A program made the translations under genes and the position numbers. Positions 1-5,524 of a DNA stretch of 10,342 bases are shown here, piece by piece. Under the pieces are notes generated by a model, which did not search any database, had not been told where the DNA came from, and saw only the letters and a program-made list of their open reading frames with translations. Within the stretch, counting starts at the first letter, position 1. Each line of letters opens with the position of its first letter. The stretch spans positions 1 to 10,342 of the forward strand of contig SWDL01000112.1 in assembly GCA_005116795.1 (NCBI GenBank), written 5' to 3'. This DNA is from Nitrospira sp. (GTDB lineage: Bacteria; Nitrospirota; Nitrospiria; Nitrospirales; Nitrospiraceae).

Positions 1-233
1 AGCCCCGGCTGCTCCGGCATGGCCCTGACCAGTGCCCGGGCAAAGGCCAGGCTCACCGCATCCATCCGATCCGACTTCGCCACCTCGCGCCGGAACGACT
101 CCTGAGGAAACAGGATGACCAGCACCCCCAGCACCGAGCCCGTGATGAGCAGGATGCTCCAGGGCGACAAGAGCCGTTCCCGCTTGGTCGCGCGCTTAGG
201 GTCGGCATGAGATGGTGATTGTGCCAGTGCCAG
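1..233 (-). CDS. pelB: PelB-like membrane/TPR protein, N-terminal part (runs off left edge)
   Basis: A reading frame directly after pelA codes for a basic stretch (KRATKRERLLSPW), one hydrophobic helix (SILLITGSVLGVLVILF) and then a polar segment (SDRMDAVSLAFARALVRAMPEQPG) that looks like the start of a tetratricopeptide-rich periplasmic region. This architecture and its place right after pelA match PelB, the inner-membrane-anchored TPR/outer-membrane beta-barrel protein that exports Pel polysaccharide. Only about 75 residues are visible, so neither TPR repeats nor barrel can be checked. The start is unclear: the frame opens after a TAG at 246-248 and has no ATG, GTG or TTG until TTG at 168-170. 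CTG codons at 239, 233 and 227 follow an AGAAGGGA Shine-Dalgarno-like stretch; I used 233. TTG 170 would leave a 25-bp gap after pelA but has a weak ribosome site. Another TPR-containing membrane protein is the alternative. Confidence 0.6.
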   Translation of the reverse strand, partial: MALAQSPSHADPKRATKRERLLSPWSILLITGSVLGVLVILFPQESFRREVAKSDRMDAVSLAFARALVRAMPEQPG

Positions 234-3048
234 TCCCAGTCCCTTCTATGTTTCGACGACCTGCCGGCGACGATGGTATCACGCGGTCGGCACGCAGCCC
301 AGGTTCCCTGCTCACCCGACACCGCTCGGAATGGCCAAGTGCATAGTGCACCGGCCTCGTTTCTCGGAAACTGAACTCCACACGATCCCGCCCCTGCCGC
401 CAGTCACGGAGCGGCGCACTGGCCTCCCGCAGGTAGGGCGTGGCCGGCGGGCGACCCGTGAACGTCACCCGGACCTCCGCCTCGCCGCTCAGATGGATAT
501 ACCGGTCATCCTCGTGGTCCGCATACCCGACGACGCCGTGGCTCTGCGCCAGATCGGGATAGCCCCAGGCCGGGTCACTGCGCAATTCCCTGAGATGCGT
601 GGCGCCCCGGATTCTCCAGCCCTGCTCGTCGCGGGCGATGACCAGGCGTTGAAAGTCCAACACCTTCTTCGCGTAGTCGGACACGGAGACCGGCGAGACG
701 GGTTGGGCCAAGGCCCAGTCATAGACCTTCTGCAGTGCCCGTAAGGACGCCTTCTTCGTGCCGGAGTAGAAGTGATAGTAGATGTTGATGGGCTTCAGGC
801 GGCGGGGGTGCTCCGTCATCTCGAACGTTTCAATGACGCGCTCGTATCCGTAAAATGGCCCCCGCCATAGATTGGTGTACTCGTTCTCGTTTTGATTCGG
901 CGCGAAGACTTGGAAGAAGGCCCCCTTTTGCAGTCCAAGCGGGGCCACGGCCGTCAGCGATGGATTGGTCTTCGTGATCAGTGTATCGCCGCCGTTGAGG
1001 TTATAGACCGTGGCTTCGTACGCCTTCGCCACGGCTGCATCCGAGGGATTCGTGTCGCCCGACCAGAGGAACACCTCCGTGCGCTTGCCAGGAGGCGCCA
1101 GCGTTCGGTCGATATAGTCGAGGGACCCTTTGATTTCTCGATCCAGCGTGTGCGCCGAGTAGTGGTAGCCGGGAATCGCCAGAGAGATCGCTTCGGGATG
1201 GGCCGGATCCTGATTCTCTTCTTTCCACACGAAGGGATGGGAAAAGGAATGACTGGCCACTTCGACGTGCGGGAGCGCAAAGATGCGGCGCGCGATCCGC
1301 TCCAGTTGCGGGGCTAACTCGGGATACTGTCCCGTTGCGGCGACTTCGCCCTCGATCACCGAGACGGTCGTCGGGACCTGGTACGGCTCGAGAATCTGCT
1401 TCAGCACGACCTCTCCCGCGAAGGGGGCGCCGGGGAGCTCGGCCCGGCTGGGAAAGCCGTCCCCGTCGATGTGGATCAGAAGAAGTCGCCGTCCATTCTC
1501 GGTCGTGGTATCGGGCGCCGGCATCGCCGGTAGAGCCAACGCCTCGTGGATCAATCGAATCGGATCGAACAGCCATCGAAAGGTTTTGGCCTGCGGGACC
1601 TGCGCCACGACGTAGGGCGAGAGGGCATAGCCTCCCCAGGGGGTGAAGGCCACGGCGTCTTCACCGTCATCCTTTCCCCGGCGGAGCGTCAGCAGCGACT
1701 CCCCTTGCAGGAGACGGAGCGGCACGAATTCCTCACGGCTCGGAAGAGGCGCGGCTTCGTACCCGATACGACGATCCTGCCGCACGATCGTCACGGCATC
1801 GCGCTCCCGGCTGCCCCCCCCGATCGCAAGTTGCAAGAGAGTCAGCCGCTTCGCCTCAAGCGGAAAGCCGAAATGATTGAACACCATCACCCTGACGCCC
1901 TGGGCAGTTTGCGCCTGGAGCCACTGCGGGAGGGCGGCTCCCAGACCGACGTCATCGGAGCGGAACCACGTGATGATGCCGGCATAACGGCCGACCACCG
2001 GGAACGACGGCAGCCCCTGCCGCACGTCCCAATGCTCCGGCACATAGCCCAAGTAGTTCACTGGAAAATCCACGAAGCGGTGGATCGGCGCTTCCATGAG
2101 GTCAGGGTCAGTCCGGCTGTCATAGAGCATCAGGATCTTCCTGGGCATGACCTCGATCGATCCGATGCCCAGATAGTCGAGTGCCGGCGTGCTCACCCAT
2201 GGAATGTACCCGAGGTCTTTGATCTTCTTAGCCGTCCGGCGGGCCAGCTCGCGCTGCGCCGGCGGCGCGTAATCGATCACAATGACGGGCAGGCGATACT
2301 GTGACGTGACGGTCTTGAGTTGCCCAAGAATCCAGTCGCGTTCCGATTGACTGACCTCCCCATACTGTGTCTTCGCTTGATCCCATTCCTGATAGAGCGA
2401 TTCCACCGCCACCGCGAAGGCCTCGCGATGCACGTCGGGGAGAATTTCAAACCCTCGATTGAAGATCAGGCGCAGCTCCGGATAGGCCTTCTTGACGGCA
2501 CGGATGGCGGCGGCCAATCCCTGTTCTTGCAGGCGGCGCATCTCAGGCCTCTCGACCGCCAGTTGATAGGAATCCAAGGTGTCGAGGAACAAGCCGCGAT
2601 AGCCGCGCGCCCACAGCGGGGCCACAATCCGCTCAACGACAAAGGCCGGCCACTCCGGCTGCGTCTGATCGACCACGCGCGCGCCCCACGCCGTGTTCGT
2701 GCCGTTGAACCAGGTTTGGGGGATGTCCTGGCCATACCGCCGCTTCGGTTCCACTTCTCCCAGGCTCACATAGGCGAAGAGTTCACTCGTGCTCGTACGA
2801 TAGGTCGTGGGGTCGAATCCATGGTCGGGCTCGACCACGACGATATCAAAAGCCCGCAGCTCATCGACGGGCAGCTCGGCGCCGTAGTAGAACGCCACAG
2901 TGGGCTGAGGGCTCGTTCCACCCGCCGACCTCGCAAAGGACGTCCCCGCCGCGACTGCGAGGCCCTCCGTTGCCATCACGACGACGAGCATGAACGACCG
3001 CAGGAATTCCCAGTGGCGTCGTGCCGTCCGCCCTGTTGACAAGCTCAT
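196..3048 (-). CDS. pelA: PelA: Pel polysaccharide hydrolase/deacetylase
   Basis: PelA is a periplasmic enzyme of Pel exopolysaccharide production: it partly deacetylates the N-acetylgalactosamine-rich polymer and can cleave it. The 950-residue length nearly equals that of the Pseudomonas protein (about 948). Residues 17-37 are a hydrophobic signal or anchor. Residues about 48-295 form the GH114 endo-alpha-1,4-polygalactosaminidase domain (GLFLDTLDS 152-160, FNRGFEIL 196-203, probable catalytic Glu216 in AVESL). A middle reductase/amidotransferase-like region follows. The deacetylase begins at LLLIHIDGDGF with Asp528 and Asp530 and continues to SHSFSHPF with His600 and His604; these metal and catalytic positions agree with those I recall for PelA. 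The C-terminus looks like a beta-sandwich, ending in a Gly-Thr run from a hexamer repeat. I chose ATG 3048 because AAGG lies 8-11 bases upstream and a signal sequence follows; an ATG at 3126 would add 26 poor residues. The next gene is pelB-like, as in the classic pelABCDEFG order. Confidence 0.93.
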   Translation of the reverse strand: MSLSTGRTARRHWEFLRSFMLVVVMATEGLAVAAGTSFARSAGGTSPQPTVAFYYGAELPVDELRAFDIVVVEPDHGFDPTTYRTSTSELFAYVSLGEVEPKRRYGQDIPQTWFNGTNTAWGARVVDQTQPEWPAFVVERIVAPLWARGYRGLFLDTLDSYQLAVERPEMRRLQEQGLAAAIRAVKKAYPELRLIFNRGFEILPDVHREAFAVAVESLYQEWDQAKTQYGEVSQSERDWILGQLKTVTSQYRLPVIVIDYAPPAQRELARRTAKKIKDLGYIPWVSTPALDYLGIGSIEVMPRKILMLYDSRTDPDLMEAPIHRFVDFPVNYLGYVPEHWDVRQGLPSFPVVGRYAGIITWFRSDDVGLGAALPQWLQAQTAQGVRVMVFNHFGFPLEAKRLTLLQLAIGGGSRERDAVTIVRQDRRIGYEAAPLPSREEFVPLRLLQGESLLTLRRGKDDGEDAVAFTPWGGYALSPYVVAQVPQAKTFRWLFDPIRLIHEALALPAMPAPDTTTENGRRLLLIHIDGDGFPSRAELPGAPFAGEVVLKQILEPYQVPTTVSVIEGEVAATGQYPELAPQLERIARRIFALPHVEVASHSFSHPFVWKEENQDPAHPEAISLAIPGYHYSAHTLDREIKGSLDYIDRTLAPPGKRTEVFLWSGDTNPSDAAVAKAYEATVYNLNGGDTLITKTNPSLTAVAPLGLQKGAFFQVFAPNQNENEYTNLWRGPFYGYERVIETFEMTEHPRRLKPINIYYHFYSGTKKASLRALQKVYDWALAQPVSPVSVSDYAKKVLDFQRLVIARDEQGWRIRGATHLRELRSDPAWGYPDLAQSHGVVGYADHEDDRYIHLSGEAEVRVTFTGRPPATPYLREASAPLRDWRQGRDRVEFSFRETRPVHYALGHSERCRVSREPGLRADRVIPSSPAGRRNIEGTGTGTGTITISCRP
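220..243. repeat. Tandem hexanucleotide repeat at the pelA/pelB junction
   Basis: On the plus strand four consecutive 6-bp units read TGTGCC, AGTGCC, AGTCCC, AGTCCC. In the pelA frame they encode the alternating Gly-Thr run at residues 936-943, close to the C-terminus. The same bases carry the candidate CTG starts of pelB. A change in unit number would not shift the pelA frame, but would change the spacing between the pelB ribosome-binding-like stretch and later start codons. Confidence 0.7.
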
Positions 3049-3097
3049 GACGTCAACCTTGTGGCTCTCACAAAAAGTCCATGCGCCATCGCCCGCA

Positions 3098-3116
3098 CTG
3101 GGCAGATTTTGCCCAG
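3098..3116 (-). promoter_or_regulatory. Hairpin/inverted repeat in the pelA leader
   Basis: The perfect 7-bp inverted repeat CTGGGCA/TGCCCAG (arms 3098-3104 and 3110-3116, 5-base loop) lies about 50-68 bases upstream of the pelA start. It could be an RNA hairpin in the leader or a dyad operator. There is no U-run after it on the minus strand, so it is not a normal intrinsic terminator. Confidence 0.45.
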
Positions 3117-3263
3117 CGGCGTCCACGATGCCGTCATCGAAGCAGCCCGCTCCCCGCGGCTCCTATGGCCTCGTCCCGCCGCACACTTCGACGGTTGCCC
3201 CCTGTCCTCTCCTCGCTCGTGCCAGGGACAGACCCCTCCCCAGAACAATCCTCCATGAGAGTG

Positions 3264-3280
3264 AGCAAGTTTGTTGCCAG
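3264..3280 (-). promoter_or_regulatory. Sigma-54 (RpoN) type promoter candidate for pelA
   Basis: Minus strand CTGGCAACAAACTTGCT has the -24 GG and -12 GC doublets separated by exactly 10 bases. It matches TGGCAc-N5-TTGCw at all but one defined base. It points toward pelA, with a start site predicted near 3253 and a leader of about 205 nt. Sigma-54 control would imply an enhancer-binding activator; no binding site for one was identified. Confidence 0.5.
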
Positions 3281-3364
3281 AACCGGTCGTCACACACCCA
3301 AGGAAACGGGAGAACTATTCGCGGATGGAAACGAAGCGGATTCGGCCTGAGATCGATAGGATTG

Positions 3365-4297
3365 CTACGTACGGACGAGGCGGGCGGGCTGCCGGTTCAC
3401 GAGCCATACCCCGGCGAGGATCAGGAGGATGCCGGCGACTTCTTCGAGTCCGATGGCCTCGCCTAACACGAGAACGGAGAGCAGGAGAGCCGAGACGGGA
3501 ATGAGATTGACAAAGACACCCGCGCGGGATGGGCCGAGCCCCTTCACACCGTAGAGCCAGGCCTGCTGACCCAGCGCGGTGGCAAAGAGAATCAAATAGC
3601 CCAGCGCCAGCCAGCCGGAGGTCGGCACGGTTCCTCCCCCGGCGGCAAATAACTTCTGATCCGTCGGAAGCAAGAGAATCTGCGGCAAGATCGAGATGAG
3701 GAGCGTCGTCCAGTTCACCAGCAAGGGTGAGTGCGTCTCCATCACGCGGCGTCCGCCGATGCTGTAGAGCGCCCAACTCACCAGGCCCAGCAGCACGAGG
3801 ACGCCCCCGACCACCGGGTGGGAACCGGCGGGACTGTCCCCCCCCACTCCCGACACCAGGGCCACGCCGGCAAACGACAGGGCGCATCCGGCGGCGACCG
3901 CCCGAAACGGCACATCGGCCAGGAGCAGCGATGAAAGAAACGCCGTGATCACAGGACTGGCCCCGATGATGACACCCGCCGCCGCGGCGCCGATGTAACG
4001 CAGTCCGAAGAGCGTCAGCAGGTGATTGCCCAGGACCCCAAGGCCCAGCAGCGCGAAGATGCCCCAATCCTCGCGGCCGATCCGCACCCGCCCGCCTTCC
4101 TGCCACCACCAGAGTGGAATCAGCACCGCGAGCGCGCCGAGGCCGCGCAACACCGACGTCTCCACGGCGGAAAAGGACTCGAGCGCCAGCTTTTGAAACA
4201 CGATCGAGCCGCCCCACAGCACCGCCGCCGCAGTCAGCGCCACGATGGCCGGCAGGTCGCTCCGGTGGTCTGAAGACAGATGGGGGCCGGACCTCAT
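3365..4297 (-). CDS. DMT-superfamily (EamA) membrane transporter
   Basis: This 310-residue protein is an inner-membrane permease of the drug/metabolite transporter superfamily, with about ten hydrophobic helices in two EamA repeats (about residues 16-148 and 163-301). The first half carries the typical LWGGSIVFQKLAL near the N-terminus and YIGAAAAGVIIGASPVITAF. The second has GVFVNLIPVSALLLSVLVLGE (259-279), the usual 'N..P....L....LGE' signature, with length normal for the family. Family members export or import small metabolites such as amino acids, nucleosides or sugars; the substrate cannot be read from sequence. ATG 4297 is preceded by TAGGAG about 10 bases upstream. The gene is tandem to pelA but separated from it by 316 bp containing a separate promoter candidate, so I do not consider it part of the pel operon. 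Confidence 0.88.
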   Translation of the reverse strand: MRSGPHLSSDHRSDLPAIVALTAAAVLWGGSIVFQKLALESFSAVETSVLRGLGALAVLIPLWWWQEGGRVRIGREDWGIFALLGLGVLGNHLLTLFGLRYIGAAAAGVIIGASPVITAFLSSLLLADVPFRAVAAGCALSFAGVALVSGVGGDSPAGSHPVVGGVLVLLGLVSWALYSIGGRRVMETHSPLLVNWTTLLISILPQILLLPTDQKLFAAGGGTVPTSGWLALGYLILFATALGQQAWLYGVKGLGPSRAGVFVNLIPVSALLLSVLVLGEAIGLEEVAGILLILAGVWLVNRQPARLVRT

Positions 4298-4321
4298 GAG
4301 GGTATGACTCCTACCAAGGCC

Positions 4322-4349
4322 GATCTAGCCCGTCAAGCGAATTTGTCAG
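4322..4349 (-). promoter_or_regulatory. Weak sigma-70 promoter candidate for the DMT transporter
   Basis: Minus strand CTGACA (4349-4344), a 16-base spacer and TAGATC (4327-4322). The -35 box matches 5 of 6 consensus bases, the -10 only 3 of 6. The predicted start site would lie close to the TAGGAG ribosome site, giving a short leader. Confidence 0.3.
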
Positions 4350-4351
4350 GG

Positions 4352-4369
4352 GCTGGCAAGTGCTGGCAA
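4352..4369. repeat. Direct repeat pair upstream of the transporter promoter
   Basis: GCTGGCAA occurs twice, at 4352-4359 and 4362-4369, a 10-bp centre-to-centre spacing or about one helical turn. It sits just upstream of the candidate -35 box of the transporter gene (TTGCCAGC twice on its strand), as an activator site might. Confidence 0.4.
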
Positions 4370-4520
4370 CGCCACTGGAAACCCCGCCTGTCGTGGCCGG
4401 CGGAAAAAGACCCGGAGGCAGAGGAACGCTCGTCCCTTGGCAGAGGGTCGATGAGGTCATCGGGACGCTGGAGTCCGTCATCCCCTGGAGTGAGCCTTCC
4501 GGCCATGAAGGGCGGAATTC

Positions 4521-4549
4521 TTGACAACTCGGCGGACATTGGATACGGT
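4521..4549 (+). promoter_or_regulatory. Sigma-70 promoter candidate for the DUF4321 gene
   Basis: A perfect -35 box TTGACA (4521-4526), a 17-bp spacer and a poor -10 box TACGGT (4544-4549, 3 of 6). The start site would be near 4556, leaving a leader of about 65 nt before GTG 4621. Confidence 0.4.
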
Positions 4550-4620
4550 GGCCCAATACGTAACGATGCCTCGTCATGGTGTCGATCCTGTCATGGTCAA
4601 GGAACGAAGGGAGGCCAGGC

Positions 4621-4881
4621 GTGCGTAAGTCTCCGTGGGTGATGCTCCTGTTCATTATCGTCGGCGGGCTGCTGGGCGGTGTCCTTGGTGAAATTTTGAG
4701 AGTCATGGCTCCCCAAGGCGCGATTCAGAGCATTTTTGCAACCGCCCTTACGCCGGGGATCAACCCGCCGCTCACCCTTGACCTCGTGCTGTTCAAGCTG
4801 ACGCTGGGATTTACCTTCAAAATGAATCTGCTCAGCATTCTGGGCATCTTCCTGGGCGTGTATCTCTACAAGCTGGTGTGA
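4621..4881 (+). CDS. DUF4321-family small membrane protein
   Basis: This 86-residue protein has two hydrophobic helices (about 6-26 and 68-86) with a loop between them. RKSPWVMLLFIIVGGLLGGVLGE at the start and PLTLDLVLFKLTLGFTFKMNLLSILGI in the second half match the DUF4321 pattern as I remember it: a KSPW opening, a glycine-rich first helix ending in GE, then a 'TLDL' segment. No function is established for the family; it should sit in the inner membrane. I start it at GTG 4621 because AAGGGAGG (4607-4614) lies six bases upstream and the family begins at this point; an ATG at 4576 would add 15 non-homologous residues. Its upstream neighbour is divergent and downstream is decayed sequence, so it is probably monocistronic. 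Confidence 0.85.
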   Translation: MRKSPWVMLLFIIVGGLLGGVLGEILRVMAPQGAIQSIFATALTPGINPPLTLDLVLFKLTLGFTFKMNLLSILGIFLGVYLYKLV

Positions 4882-5017
4882 AGGTCGGCGACAGGCTCGG
4901 GGACTGGCTCTCGCCTTAGCCGGAGGCGACGGCAGAGTGCCTATTTCCCACCGATGACCCGGTAGAACGCATGATGGGCGACCCGGTCGCGGAAGGGCGC
5001 GGCGCTGCTCAGGCGTT

Positions 5018-5049
5018 CCCCTCCTTTGTAAGGAGGGGCGAGGGGAGGT
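5018..5049. repeat. REP-like palindrome next to the DUF559 remnant
   Basis: CCCCTCCTT (5018-5026), a 3-base loop and AAGGAGGGG (5030-5038) form a perfect 9-bp hairpin. It is followed by CG and AGGGGAGGT (5041-5049), which can compete for the left arm. I recall very similar C/T-rich palindromes dispersed in many genomes and sometimes next to DUF559 genes, but cannot check copy number here. It might also end transcription of the DUF4321 gene, though no T-run follows. Confidence 0.6.
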
Positions 5050-5064
5050 AGAGTCTACCGCGGT

Positions 5065-5375
5065 CTTCCGGCGAAGATCCTCGATCACCCCGTCCAGATT
5101 GGCACCACGTCGGCATTGGTGTCACGAACCACGCACACACCTAGCGACTGAAGATAGGTATCCCGCTCTCGATCTGCCACGATTTGAACAGCCTCGGCAT
5201 GACTCTCACCGTCCACCTTGATCACCAGCCAGCGATTGGCACAGTAAAAGTCCACGATGGACGGACCAATCCCACATTGGTGCAGGAACTTGAGCCCGCA
5301 GAAACAGGGCGAAGCCTGGGGGGAGTCTGACGGCCCCCCCCCCTTACCCCACAGGAGACACGCCCGCGTGCCCAC
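5065..5375 (-). pseudogene. Decayed DUF559 (PD-(D/E)XK-type) endonuclease gene
   Basis: Minus-strand residues GLKFLHQCGIGPSIVDFYC, LVIKVDGESHAE and RERDTYLQSLGVCVVR resemble the DUF559 core, a small Vsr-like nuclease fold whose members typically read 'GLKFRRQHPIG..IVDFYC...LVIEVDG..H'. Three defects indicate decay. The acidic residue of 'VIEVDG' is Lys here (residue 53 counted from the ATG at 5375), a likely active-site loss. The conserved 'FRRQHPIG' is FLHQCGIG. Near codon 5100-5102 the frame breaks: the product stops at 5085, while the adjacent frame continues with NLDGVIEDLRRK (to about 5065), exactly the expected ending, so about one base is missing. The N-terminal third is unrecognisable and includes a ten-base homopolymer. 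A sequencing error could explain the frameshift but not the substitutions. Function, if any, is probably lost. Confidence 0.75.
5334..5343. repeat. C10 homopolymer tract
   Basis: Ten consecutive C bases lie in the 5' part of the DUF559 remnant (Gly-Gly-Gly in its frame). Such tracts are prone to slippage and to base-call error. Confidence 0.8.
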
Positions 5376-5469
5376 CGACGCGGAAGCAGAGGGAAAGCGC
5401 CACCCTGACTCATCCCGCCATCACCATGCGTATGCGCTATTCCCGCTTCCTCTTAGTCCATATCTCTTA

Positions 5470-5498
5470 TTGAAGCATCCAAGACCCCTTGCTAGAAT
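5470..5498 (+). promoter_or_regulatory. Sigma-70 promoter of the uvrA-family gene
   Basis: TTGAAG (5470-5475), a 17-bp spacer and TAGAAT (5493-5498), with an extended -10 TG at 5490-5491. Transcription should start near 5505. This is downstream of the TTG codon at 5489 that gives the longest frame, so that codon cannot be the start on this transcript. No LexA box was recognised. Confidence 0.6.
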
Positions 5499-5524
5499 GT
5501 CGGATTCACTTTACGACGCTGCGC

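Larger units (their letters stand above)
3049..3364. other. Intergenic region and long leader upstream of pelA
   Basis: This 316-bp gap separates pelA from the end of the transporter gene; both are on the minus strand. I see no convincing gene: short open frames here lack domain character. It holds a sigma-54-type promoter (3264-3280), a 7-bp inverted repeat (3098-3116) and a G-rich stretch (3154-3207) with slight resemblance to a GEMM riboswitch core. If the promoter is real, the pelA leader is about 205 nt. I saw no clear intrinsic terminator for the transporter gene. Confidence 0.6.
4298..4620. other. Divergent intergenic regulatory region
   Basis: This 323-bp gap lies between the divergently transcribed transporter (minus) and DUF4321 gene (plus). 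Open frames in it lack recognisable domains and run into the flanking genes in wrong frames, so I treat it as non-coding. It holds promoter candidates in both directions (4322-4349 minus; 4521-4549 plus) and a direct repeat pair (4352-4369). I recognise no riboswitch or small RNA. Confidence 0.55.

Noticed and set aside
331..3039. Several plus-strand open frames of 100-250 codons opposite pelA
   Set aside because: They are antisense shadows in GC-rich DNA: no domain pattern, no good ribosome sites, and they overlap a strongly supported pelA.
3224..3240. GGGGTCTGTCCCT-like stretch reminiscent of REP elements
   Set aside because: Only one copy in the window with a short 4-bp stem; no paired element or REP transposase.
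3045..3293. An 82-residue minus-strand frame in the pelA leader
   Set aside because: No recognisable domain, low complexity, ends inside pelA in the wrong frame and covers the leader hairpin; no convincing ribosome site.
4280..4706. Open frames on both strands in the gap before the DUF4321 gene
   Set aside because: They overlap each other and the flanking genes, lack domain character, and the region carries promoter boxes instead.
4911..4929. TCGCCT/AGGCGA hairpin after the DUF4321 gene as terminator
   Set aside because: Only a 6-bp stem and no T-run; too weak to call.
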